This document shows positions 26,645 to 34,659 of a DNA stretch of 64,000 nucleotides, one piece after another. Under the pieces are notes generated by a model. That model made no database searches and was not told the DNA's origin. It saw only the letters and a program-made list of their open reading frames with translations. This DNA is from an uncultured bacterium (GTDB lineage: Bacteria > Bacillota > Clostridia > Lachnospirales > Lachnospiraceae). The position numbers and the translations under genes were made by a program. The stretch is taken from contig CANSLJ010000003.1 in NCBI GenBank assembly GCA_947647735.1, positions 153,997-217,996 on the forward strand, in the 5' to 3' direction. Numbering within the stretch: the stretch's first letter is position 1; every line of letters starts with the position of its first letter.

Positions 26645-27001
26645 ATGGATTATTTTCATGCATTTTGGGTAGGCGGATTAATCTGTGCTCTGGCACAGAT
26701 ATTATTGGAAAGAACAAAGATGCTGCCAGGGAGGATCATGGTGCTTTTAGTATGTATTGGAGCGGTGCTCAGCTTCATCGGACTTTACGATCCTCTGGCA
26801 GAATTTGCTGGCGCAGGCGTCACAGTTCCCTTAATGGGCTTTGGACACAACTTAATGAAAGGTGTCCGGGAAGCAGTGGATGAAAACGGCTTTATCGGCC
26901 TGTTCATGGGAGGCTTCAAAGCTGCCGCCGTAGGAACCGGCGCCGCCCTCATTTTCGGTTATTTAGCCAGTCTGATCTTTCAGCCAAAAATGAAGAAGTA
27001 A
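26645..27001 (+). CDS. spoVAE: Stage V sporulation protein AE
   Basis: Membrane subunit of the SpoVA dipicolinate channel. It has 118 residues, about four helices, and the paralogue signature shared with SpoVAC (AEFAGAGVTVPLMGFGHNL). Start ATG 26645 has GGAGG six bases upstream; the longer in-frame ATG 26570 lies before the promoter. It normally follows spoVAD directly but is 6.2 kb away here. No terminator was seen after it. Confidence 0.94.
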   Translation: MDYFHAFWVGGLICALAQILLERTKMLPGRIMVLLVCIGAVLSFIGLYDPLAEFAGAGVTVPLMGFGHNLMKGVREAVDENGFIGLFMGGFKAAAVGTGAALIFGYLASLIFQPKMKK

Positions 27002-27137
27002 AGCAAATATTAAATAAAGGAACAAATTTCCAATGATACAAAAGTTAAGATTCTGTGAAATCTATTGCGGGAAAAGAAAAGGAATGGTATCGTAAAAATA
27101 AGCGTATATTAATAGAGAAAGCGCAGTAAGGATACCT

Positions 27138-28277
27138 ATGGATAACAGAGAAATAATGAGGCGGAGAGGCTCAAGGAGCAGACTGCAAAGACGTGTTCGT
27201 GTACTGGCGGTCATTACCAGCCTTTCCGTTATTATAACATTCACAACAATTGTAACGAGCATTGGCGTGTGCTTTTATTTTAAGAAGCAGAGTGAGGAAA
27301 GGGAAGTCTTTGCCGAGGAGACATCCAGAGAAGAAGAGGACGATCAGGCGGTAGAGGCCATTTCAGATGAGGTGATTTATACCCAGGAGGAGGTGGACTC
27401 ACTAGTGACTACAGCAGTCACTAATGCCATTGACAATGCGGATTCGGAACTTTTACAGATTTTGCGGGGGCGGCTTGAGAATGGAGATGGTACCATGACG
27501 ATCCTGCGGGATCTGTATCCGGAGCATGTGGTGATGCTGGATTCTGGCCAGTATTATTTTCTGCCGTTGCAGGAAGATCTGGCGATGAATACATATATCG
27601 ATGAGAACTTTATCTCTGAGGAAAATGGATTTGTGTCCTACCAGAACGACGGTGAGGTACTGACCAGAAAAGGGATCGATGTCTCAAAGTATCAGGGTGA
27701 GATAGACTGGGAAGCGGTCAAAAATGACGGGATAGATTATGCAATCATCAGAGTAGGCATTCGCGGTTACAGCGAGGGCGGCATTGTGGAAGATGAATTT
27801 TTCCGTCAGAATATAGAAGGAGCGATTGCTAACAATATTCCTGTGGGGGTCTATTTCTTTACGCAGGCGGTCAATGAAGCAGAAGCGTTAGAGGAAGCCG
27901 ACTTTGTGATCGAGATGCTGCAGGGATATCAATTGACTTATCCGGTCTATCTGGATATCGAGGACGTTAAGAAGGAAAGCTGCCGGACCAACGGCCTGAC
28001 GGTGGAAGAGCGGACAAACAATGCAAAGGTGTTTCTGGAGCGGATCAGGGAGGCAGGATATCAACCGGCACTGTACGGCAACATGAAATCTTTCCTGTTG
28101 ATGGTGGATCTGGCATCACTGGAACAGTATGATAAATGGTTCGCCGGATATACCCTGCCGATCTATTATCCCTATGAATATAAAATGCTTCAGTATTCTG
28201 AAAAGGGGAGGGTTGCCGGTGTTCCGGCGCAGGTGGATGTGAATATCTGCTTTAAAGATTACGAAGGAGAAAACTGA
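27138..28277 (+). CDS. GH25 family lysozyme-like muramidase, membrane anchored
   Basis: Peptidoglycan hydrolase. It has 379 residues, with a basic N-terminus, one transmembrane helix (about 20-48) and an acidic coiled stretch (EETSREEEDDQAVE). The GH25 domain covers about residues 180-375. Catalytic-site segments are visible: GIDVSKYQGEIDW, YAIIRVGIRGY, VGVYFFTQA and YPVYLDIEDV (Asp and Glu). It ends QVDVNICFKDYEG, as usual for the family. It is followed after one base by the DUF1294 gene. Confidence 0.92.
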   Translation: MDNREIMRRRGSRSRLQRRVRVLAVITSLSVIITFTTIVTSIGVCFYFKKQSEEREVFAEETSREEEDDQAVEAISDEVIYTQEEVDSLVTTAVTNAIDNADSELLQILRGRLENGDGTMTILRDLYPEHVVMLDSGQYYFLPLQEDLAMNTYIDENFISEENGFVSYQNDGEVLTRKGIDVSKYQGEIDWEAVKNDGIDYAIIRVGIRGYSEGGIVEDEFFRQNIEGAIANNIPVGVYFFTQAVNEAEALEEADFVIEMLQGYQLTYPVYLDIEDVKKESCRTNGLTVEERTNNAKVFLERIREAGYQPALYGNMKSFLLMVDLASLEQYDKWFAGYTLPIYYPYEYKMLQYSEKGRVAGVPAQVDVNICFKDYEGEN

Positions 28278-28278
28278 T

Positions 28279-28572
28279 ATGACAGTATTTCAGGTTATCA
28301 TATATTATCTGATCACAATAAATCTGCTGGGGTTTTTGTTTATGGGACTGGATAAATGGAAAGCAAAAAAGCGCGCCTGGAGGATACCCGAGGCAACGCT
28401 TCTTCTGATCTCCGCGCTCGGCGGCGCGGTGGGTTCCATGATCGGCATGCACCTGTTCCGCCATAAGACAAGACACTGGTATTTTCTGTACGGCATTCCG
28501 GCAATGCTGGCGGTACATATCCTGATCGCCCTTTTTATCTGGAAGGGGCCAGTGCAGTTTATCTTACTATAA
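28279..28572 (+). CDS. DUF1294 membrane protein
   Basis: 97 residues with three hydrophobic helices. The family signature around GLDKWKAKKRAWRIPE and ALGGAVGSMIGMHLFRHKT is clear. The function of DUF1294 is unknown. It is co-transcribed with the lysozyme gene and converges on degV. Confidence 0.88.
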   Translation: MTVFQVIIYYLITINLLGFLFMGLDKWKAKKRAWRIPEATLLLISALGGAVGSMIGMHLFRHKTRHWYFLYGIPAMLAVHILIALFIWKGPVQFILL

Positions 28573-28577
28573 AATAG

Positions 28578-28625
28578 TGAGCTCTGCTCACATTACGAGC
28601 TTCGCTCACATTGCGAGATTCGCAA
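28578..28625. repeat. Three tandem mini-hairpins between convergent genes
   Basis: TGAGC-TCT-GCTCA, CGAGC-TTC-GCTC(A) and TTGCGA-GAT-TCGCAA follow each other at 16-19 base spacing with triplet loops. The block fills the gap between the convergent DUF1294 and DegV genes, and the last hairpin abuts the degV stop. It may act as a compact transcription barrier. Confidence 0.6.
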
Positions 28626-28627
28626 AC

Positions 28628-29467
28628 TCAGATCGCAACGATCACACCGCCCTCGTTGGCGTACATGGAACTGACGCCGGCGGTATCGAGTATCTTCACC
28701 ATCTTAAATGTTGCCCGCGCAAGCAGCAGGTCCCTCACCATATTTGCCCTGGAGGGACAGTTGCAGTGGGAGATATAGAGCGCCTTTGTGTTCAGGTTTT
28801 TCCCTTCGCTGACGATCGTGTCAGCCATTTTGGCAAGTGCCTTGTTTATGCCGACAGCCTGGCCTTTCTGGATTATGACACCTCTGTCAGCTCCCATCAC
28901 GGGCTTGATGCTGAGGGTGGAAGCGATCAGCGCCTTCACGCCGGTGAGCCTGCCGTTTTTTCGCAGAGTGTCCAGATTATCCAGCACAAAGTAGGTACTC
29001 ATGGCGCCGCGGAAGGCCTCCAGTTTTTTGACGATCTGATCGAAGGACATTGTGCCTTCCTCCTCCCATTCCATGACCTTCATGGCAAGCTGTGTTTCGC
29101 CGATGCTGGCAGACTCAGAATCACATATATAGATATCTTTTTTTCCGAATTCTTCTTCATAAAGATTTTTTCCCAGCACGGCGCTGTTGTAGCTGCCGCT
29201 CAGGTGGGAGGAGAGGGTAATGCAGTAAACGTGTTCCGCATCGCATCTGTAAGCCTCTTTGTAGCGCTCCGGAGAAGGACAGGCGGATTTCGGGCACTTC
29301 GGATAGGCAGCCACTTTATCCAGAAAATCCCGCTGGTCAAAGCTTTCGTCGTCCGGGATCTGACAGTCCCCCACTTCCAGTGTCAGCGGAATACGTTCGA
29401 AGCGGGAATCATTTTTATATTCATCAGGAAGTTCACAGCAACTGTCCACAACAATCTTATAACGCAT
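28628..29467 (-). CDS. DegV family fatty-acid-binding protein
   Basis: 279 residues. DegV/FakB-like proteins bind a fatty acid and present it to the FakA kinase. The N-terminus MRYKIVVDSCCELP and the CPSPERYKEAY and ITLSSHLSGSYNSAVL segments are family motifs for lipid binding. The start is at 29467, with AGAAATGGAGAAAG upstream on the minus strand. No kinase partner is nearby. Confidence 0.92.
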   Translation of the reverse strand: MRYKIVVDSCCELPDEYKNDSRFERIPLTLEVGDCQIPDDESFDQRDFLDKVAAYPKCPKSACPSPERYKEAYRCDAEHVYCITLSSHLSGSYNSAVLGKNLYEEEFGKKDIYICDSESASIGETQLAMKVMEWEEEGTMSFDQIVKKLEAFRGAMSTYFVLDNLDTLRKNGRLTGVKALIASTLSIKPVMGADRGVIIQKGQAVGINKALAKMADTIVSEGKNLNTKALYISHCNCPSRANMVRDLLLARATFKMVKILDTAGVSSMYANEGGVIVAI

Positions 29468-29609
29468 TTACTTTCTCCATTTCTTTTTTTAAAAATAACT
29501 TTATCATCTAGTTTTTATTACTACATGATGATATCATAAGAAACCTGTTATTGCAATAGTCTCAAGAAAAATTTTGTGCTATACTTGACATATTAATACA
29601 GGAAAGGGG

Positions 29610-30500
29610 ATGAAAAATATGGAATTTTTCTTAAGGAATGAAAAACTGGAGGCAAAAATCTGCTCAAAGGGGGCGGAGCTTGTTTCGCTGAAAAGGAACG
29701 GCACGGAGTATATGTGGCAGGCTGATCCGGTGTACTGGGGCAGAACGGCGCCGATCCTGTTTCCCTTTGTGGGGAGTCTCAGGGGGAAACAGTATCGTTA
29801 CGAGGGAAAGGTTTACGAGATGGGACAGCACGGCTTTGCCCGGGATATGGAGTTTGTGCCCGTATCTCAGACGGAGAGTAAGCTTGTGATGCGGCTTTCG
29901 GAGACGGAAGAGACGATGAAAAAGTATCCTTTCCGGTTTTCGCTGGAACTTTCCTATGAACTGAGGGATGAGGAACTGGTTGCGGGCTGGCGCGTAAAAA
30001 ATACGGGTGATAAAATGCTGTATTTTTCCATCGGCGGCCATCCGGCGTTCAACTGTCCGATCGAGGGAAAGGGAAACCAGAGCGAGTATATGCTTCGTTT
30101 TATGAAGGAGGGGAAACCTTTGCAGGAGATCATTTCAGCGGTGATCGGGGAAGGCGGCCTTGTGACGGAAGGGACAATAGAATTCGGGCTGGAGGATGGT
30201 TATCTGCCGGTGACGCCGGATCTGTTTGAGACGGATACGATCGTCCTGGAGGGAGGACAGACGGATGAGGTATCGCTCTGTGATCCGGATGGAAAAGAAT
30301 ATCTGAGCGTAAGCTTTTCCATGCCGCTTGTGGGAATCTGGACGCCGGTTCAGAAAAATGCGCCGTTTCTCTGTATTGAACCCTGGTATGGCAGATGCGA
30401 TGACGCGGACTTTACAGGGGAACTGCCGGAGAAGCGGTGGGGCAATGCGCTGAAGCCGGCGGAGGAATTTGCGGCTTCCTACAGGATTTCGGTAAAATAA
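29610..30500 (+). CDS. Aldose 1-epimerase family protein (LacX-like)
   Basis: Galactose-mutarotase-fold enzyme of 296 residues. Family segments include SKGAELVSLKRNGTEYMWQ, PILFPFVGSLRG, GQHGFARDMEF (catalytic His) and YFSIGGHPAFN (second His). A catalytic Glu is expected near LCIEPWYG. The start is ATG 29610 or 29619 behind AGGAAAGGGG. The upstream region has an extended -10 (TGCTATACT, 29577-29585). Substrate unknown. Confidence 0.88.
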   Translation: MKNMEFFLRNEKLEAKICSKGAELVSLKRNGTEYMWQADPVYWGRTAPILFPFVGSLRGKQYRYEGKVYEMGQHGFARDMEFVPVSQTESKLVMRLSETEETMKKYPFRFSLELSYELRDEELVAGWRVKNTGDKMLYFSIGGHPAFNCPIEGKGNQSEYMLRFMKEGKPLQEIISAVIGEGGLVTEGTIEFGLEDGYLPVTPDLFETDTIVLEGGQTDEVSLCDPDGKEYLSVSFSMPLVGIWTPVQKNAPFLCIEPWYGRCDDADFTGELPEKRWGNALKPAEEFAASYRISVK

Positions 30501-30569
30501 CAGGTTTTAGGACGTACCCTGCTCACATAATCATATACAGAGAGATGTTTTATGTAAGCGGGGTAATCT

Positions 30570-31508
30570 ATGGATAAGAAACAGGGTACGATAAACAGTA
30601 AAAAGCTGCTGAAAACAGTTTTCTGGGCACTGATACTGGTGCTGGTCGTGTTTTTCGGAAAGAAGCTTTTGCCGGGGGAAGATGCGGGCGGTGAGAGCGG
30701 AAACGATGTGTCAGGCAACGACGCTGCAGTGAGCTACCGGGAGAACGATGGAGACGAGATACAAAGAGGCGTGACCGTTGTGTCCTACGGCGGGGAACAG
30801 TATGTGGAAACCTCGGCTTCCGGGAGCTGGGGGCTGGGTTTCGGGGCGGACGGCAGTGAGATGCAGCCCACCGGCAGCCTGTCCAGGGAGGAACTGGCAA
30901 AATATGATGCCTGGTTTCTGGGGGATGACGGGGAGAAGATACTCTATCTGACTTTTGACTGCGGTTATGAAAACGGCAATACGGAAAATATTCTGGACGC
31001 GCTGAAAAAGCATGATGTGAAAGCCACGTTTTTTGTGGTGGGACATTTTCTGGAGAGCGCGCCGGATCTGGTAAAAAGGATGCAGGAGGAAGGACATATG
31101 GTGGGAAACCATACCTGGCACCATCCCGATATGGATACGATCGCCTCGGAGGATAAATTCCGCGAGGAACTGGAGCTGGTGGCGGATAAATATCAGGAGA
31201 TCACCGGGCAGGAGCTGAACCGCTTCTATCGGCCGCCCCAGGGGAAATATAATCTGAACAATCTGGCGATGGCGCAGAAGCTGGGCTATAAAACAATATT
31301 CTGGAGCCTTGCCTATGTGGACTGGAACGTGGATGCGCAGCCATCGAAGGAGGAGGCTTTTGCAAAACTGACCGGCAGGGTTCACCCCGGGGCCGTTGTG
31401 CTGCTGCACAACACGTCCAAAACCAACGGTGAGATTCTGGATGAACTGTTAACAAAATGGGAAGGAATGGGGTACCGTTTCGGTACTTTAGAGGATCTGA
31501 CGAAATGA
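30570..31508 (+). CDS. Polysaccharide deacetylase, PdaA-like (muramic-delta-lactam type)
   Basis: CE4 deacetylase of 312 residues with one N-terminal membrane helix (FWALILVLVVFFGKKLL) and a Gly/Asn/Asp-rich linker. Motif 1 is LTFDCGYENGNT, the DCGYEN form typical of PdaA rather than the usual DDGP; motif 2 is GNHTWHHPDM. The PdaA family makes muramic delta-lactam of spore cortex, so a sporulation role is likely but is inferred. Its stop overlaps the start of the GTPase gene (ATGA). Confidence 0.88.
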   Translation: MDKKQGTINSKKLLKTVFWALILVLVVFFGKKLLPGEDAGGESGNDVSGNDAAVSYRENDGDEIQRGVTVVSYGGEQYVETSASGSWGLGFGADGSEMQPTGSLSREELAKYDAWFLGDDGEKILYLTFDCGYENGNTENILDALKKHDVKATFFVVGHFLESAPDLVKRMQEEGHMVGNHTWHHPDMDTIASEDKFREELELVADKYQEITGQELNRFYRPPQGKYNLNNLAMAQKLGYKTIFWSLAYVDWNVDAQPSKEEAFAKLTGRVHPGAVVLLHNTSKTNGEILDELLTKWEGMGYRFGTLEDLTK

Positions 31509-34279
31509 AAAAACTCATAACAGGCATTTTGGCCCATGTGGATGCGGGTAAGACCACGCTCTCCGAGGGGCTGCTCTATCACTGCGGCATGATACGGAAA
31601 TTGGGGCGGGTGGATAACCGGGATGCCTTTTTGGATACGGAGGAACTGGAGAGAAAGCGGGGGATCACGATATTTTCCAAGCAGGCTCTTCTGCGCTATG
31701 AAGATATGGAGATCACCCTGCTCGATACGCCGGGGCATGTGGATTTTTCGGCGGAGATGGAGCGTACCCTGCAGGTGCTGGACTATGCGGTGCTGCTGAT
31801 CAGCGGCGCCGACGGCGTACAGGGCCACACAAAGACGTTATGGCGGCTTTTAAAAAAGTATGAGATCCCCGTCTTCCTGTTTTTTAACAAGATGGATCAG
31901 CCGGGGACGATGAAGGAGGCTCTGCTCTCCGAGTGCAGGGAGAAGCTGGGGGAAGGGATAGTTGACTTTTCCGGTCAAAATACGGAGGCGTTTTACGAGA
32001 ACATAGCGGTCTGTGAGGAGGCGCTTCTGGAGCGGTTTCTGGAGACGGGTAAGATCGCTCATGACGAGATCGTCAGACTGGTCGCGGAGAGAAAATTGTT
32101 TCCCTGTTTTTTCGGCTCCGCCCTTCGGATGGAAGGCGTGGAGGAACTGCTCCGGGGACTGCAGGACTATACAGCGGAGCCGTCTTATACAAAGGACGGC
32201 GTATTTGCGGCAAGGGTCTATAAGATTTCCCGTGATAAGCAGGGAAACCGATTGACTTTTTTGAAAGTGACAGGGGGAGAGCTGAAAGTCCGGGAGGAGC
32301 TGAAAGGGCAGATGCCGGGGGAGGAGAACGGTATCTGGCAGGAGAAGGTGACACAGATACGATGTTACTCAGGAGAGAAATATGATACCGTTGACGCCGC
32401 TGAGACCGGCAGTATTTATGCGGTGACAGGCCTGTCGTATACGATGCCGGGAGACGGGCTGGGGGCGGAAAAGACATCCCTGCAGCCCGTGCTGGAACCG
32501 GTACTGACTTACCGGGTCTATCTGCCGGAGGATATGCAGGCGGCCGTGGCGCTGCCGAAACTGAGGCAGCTTGAGGAGGAGGAGCCCCAGCTCCATATTC
32601 TGTGGGAAGAAAAGCTGCAGGAGATCCATGTACAGCTGATGGGGCAGGTACAGCTCGAGGTGTTGCAGAGCATGATCATGGAGCGGTTTCAGATGGCTGT
32701 CACATTCGGGCCGGGCAACATTGTCTATAAGGAGACCATCGCGGGAGCGGTGGAGGGCGTGGGGCATTTTGAACCCCTGCGCCACTATGCGGAGGTGCAG
32801 CTTCTTCTGGAACCGGGGGAGAGAGGCAGCGGCGTTCAGACAGCCGCGGACTGCAGTGAGGATATTCTGGATAAAAACTGGCAGAGGCTGGTGCTCACCC
32901 ATCTGGAGGAGAGAGAACACAGGGGTGTGTTGACCGGATCGGTCATAACGGATATCCGGATCACGCTGACCGGCGGGAGGGCACATTTAAAGCACACGGA
33001 GGGCGGAGATTTCCGGCAGGCGACATACCGGGCGGTCCGGCAGGGACTGATGGGGGCGGAATCTGTGCTGCTTGAGCCCTGGTATGAGTTTGTGCTGGAA
33101 GTGCCGGCACAGATGGCGGGCAGAGCCATGACGGATATAGAACGCAGATACGGCAGGATAACAGCGCCGGAGATCAGGGAGGATACGGCCGTTCTGCGGG
33201 GACGGGCTCCGGTGGCCTGCCTGCAGGACTATCAGATGGAAGTGACGGCCTACACAAAGGGACAGGGACATTTAAGCTGCCTGCCCGGCGGCTATGATCT
33301 CTGCCATAACACGGAGGAAGTGCTGGAGCGGACAGGCTATGACCCGGAAGCGGATCTGAATAACCCGTCTTCTTCCGTATTCTGCGCCCACGGCGCCGGG
33401 TTTTTGGTGCCCTGGTATGAGGCTCCTTCCTATATGCATGTGGAGAGCAGCAGAAAGGAACAGGAGGCGCTCTGGCAGGAGGCGGCGCGACGGCAGGAGG
33501 AGAGAAATGCCGGGCGTACATCAGGCGGGCTCAGTATAGGAACTGAGGAGGTCGACGCCATCATCGCGGGCGCCTCCCATGCAAACAGCCGTCCGGACGC
33601 CGGAAGGCGGAAGTGGAACGCGAAGAAAAAAAGTGATGCCCGGGGAAAGGGCGTTTCCGCAAAGACGCTGGAATACAGCAGGGATACAGGGCAGAAAGCA
33701 GGAAAACCGAAGCAGGAGAAGAAGGAATATCTGTTGGTGGACGGCTATAATATCATTTTTGCGTGGGACGAGCTGAAGGAGCTGTCGGAAGTGAACATTG
33801 ACGGGGCGAGGGGACGGCTTCTGGATATTCTCTGTAATTATCAGGGCATGCGGCAGTGCGAGGTGATCGTGGTATTCGACGCCTACCGGGTAAAGGGGCA
33901 CGACACGGAGATGATGGATCATCACAATATTCATGTGGTCTACACAAAAGAGGCGGAGACGGCGGACCAGTATATCGAACGTTTTTCACATGAAAACGGC
34001 AGGAAATATGAGGTCACGGTGGCGACCTCGGACGGCCTTGAACAGATCATCATACGGGGGCAGGGATGCCGCCTGCTGTCGGCGAGGGAATTGAAAAAAG
34101 AAATTGACTACTATAGTCAGAATCTGAAGGCGGATTATCTGGAAAAACAGCCTGCCGGGAAACGCTACATGCTGGAGGGACTGGAGGAGAAACTGCGCCG
34201 GGAATTGGGGGAGGAAAAGCCGGATGCGGCTTCTGGCGGTGAGCGGAACGCCTCCTCTGAAAATGTAGCCAAAATATAA
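31505..34279 (+). CDS. TetM-like translational GTPase fused to a YacP/Rae1-like NYN nuclease domain
   Basis: 924 residues. Residues 1-650 match ribosomal-protection proteins and EF-G: G1 AHVDAGKTT (10-18), G2 RGIT (52-55), G3 DTPGH (74-78) and G4 NKMD (128-131), then domains II-V. A basic, low-complexity linker (about 650-738) leads to a C-terminal NYN/PIN-like domain (741-880) beginning EYLLVDGYNIIF. Its acidic residues Asp 746, 792, 821 and 843 match the YacP/Rae1 ribosome-associated endoribonuclease. TetM is about 640 residues, so this is a true C-terminal fusion in one unbroken frame. Likely role: acts on stalled ribosomes. Drug resistance should not be assumed. Confidence 0.88.
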   Translation: MKKLITGILAHVDAGKTTLSEGLLYHCGMIRKLGRVDNRDAFLDTEELERKRGITIFSKQALLRYEDMEITLLDTPGHVDFSAEMERTLQVLDYAVLLISGADGVQGHTKTLWRLLKKYEIPVFLFFNKMDQPGTMKEALLSECREKLGEGIVDFSGQNTEAFYENIAVCEEALLERFLETGKIAHDEIVRLVAERKLFPCFFGSALRMEGVEELLRGLQDYTAEPSYTKDGVFAARVYKISRDKQGNRLTFLKVTGGELKVREELKGQMPGEENGIWQEKVTQIRCYSGEKYDTVDAAETGSIYAVTGLSYTMPGDGLGAEKTSLQPVLEPVLTYRVYLPEDMQAAVALPKLRQLEEEEPQLHILWEEKLQEIHVQLMGQVQLEVLQSMIMERFQMAVTFGPGNIVYKETIAGAVEGVGHFEPLRHYAEVQLLLEPGERGSGVQTAADCSEDILDKNWQRLVLTHLEEREHRGVLTGSVITDIRITLTGGRAHLKHTEGGDFRQATYRAVRQGLMGAESVLLEPWYEFVLEVPAQMAGRAMTDIERRYGRITAPEIREDTAVLRGRAPVACLQDYQMEVTAYTKGQGHLSCLPGGYDLCHNTEEVLERTGYDPEADLNNPSSSVFCAHGAGFLVPWYEAPSYMHVESSRKEQEALWQEAARRQEERNAGRTSGGLSIGTEEVDAIIAGASHANSRPDAGRRKWNAKKKSDARGKGVSAKTLEYSRDTGQKAGKPKQEKKEYLLVDGYNIIFAWDELKELSEVNIDGARGRLLDILCNYQGMRQCEVIVVFDAYRVKGHDTEMMDHHNIHVVYTKEAETADQYIERFSHENGRKYEVTVATSDGLEQIIIRGQGCRLLSARELKKEIDYYSQNLKADYLEKQPAGKRYMLEGLEEKLRRELGEEKPDAASGGERNASSENVAKI

Positions 34280-34306
34280 CCGGCGTGTACGCCGGGACAA
34301 AAAATA

Positions 34307-34331
34307 AGGAAGCTTGATCTTCAAGCTTCCT
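34307..34331 (-). terminator. Terminator of the tRNA-Leu gene (minus strand)
   Basis: Perfect 11-base arms (34307-34317 and 34321-34331) with a 3-base loop. On the minus strand it is followed by TTATTTTTT. A second small palindrome (34280-34295, CCGGCGT/ACGCCGG) lies between it and the GTPase stop and may end the plus-strand transcript. Confidence 0.8.
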
Positions 34332-34343
34332 GTACTGTTTCAC

Positions 34344-34427
34344 TGCGGAAGAAGGGACTTGAACCCTCACGGTGTAACCACCACAAGATCCTTAGTCTTG
34401 CTCGTCTGCCAATTCCGACACTTCCGC
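34344..34427 (-). tRNA. tRNA-Leu, anticodon AAG
   Basis: An 84-base class II tRNA on the minus strand. The acceptor stem GCGGAAG pairs with CTTCCGC, discriminator A, and no CCA is encoded. The anticodon stem CAAGA/TCTTG encloses loop CTAAGGA, giving anticodon AAG (U33, G37). The long variable arm (GGTG...CACC) and the T-loop TTCAAGT are present. A at position 34 would need deamination to inosine to read CUC and CUA. Confidence 0.93.
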
Positions 34428-34572
34428 CTGCAACGAATATCATAATACCATCATACTATTTTTTTGTCAACAAAAATTTTTAATTCCTGTTGATTTCGGG
34501 TGATTCCCGACCATACGCTGACAAATAATGTTTTTTATGGCAAACATAGGATATTTCTTTTAAACTTACGAC

Positions 34573-34601
34573 TTGACTTCATAGTGCTTTTGCTCTAGAA
34601 T
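34573..34601 (+). promoter_or_regulatory. Sigma-A promoter of the chemoreceptor gene
   Basis: TTGACT at 34573-34578 and TAGAAT at 34596-34601 with a 17-base spacer, about 58 bases before the start codon. No sigma-D type motif was noticed. Confidence 0.65.
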
Positions 34602-34659
34602 ATTCTTTAAATAAATTGTAAAAAAATCGTAAAGATACGAAAGTGAGGGAGTTTCAAAA

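Noticed and set aside
10828-27137. Integrative element or prophage in the spoVA region
   Set aside because: No integrase, recombinase, att-like repeats or phage genes are present; the inserts look like separate cargo.
28577-29539. 320-codon plus-strand frame opposite degV
   Set aside because: DegV on the minus strand has clear family motifs and a ribosome binding site; the plus frame has neither.
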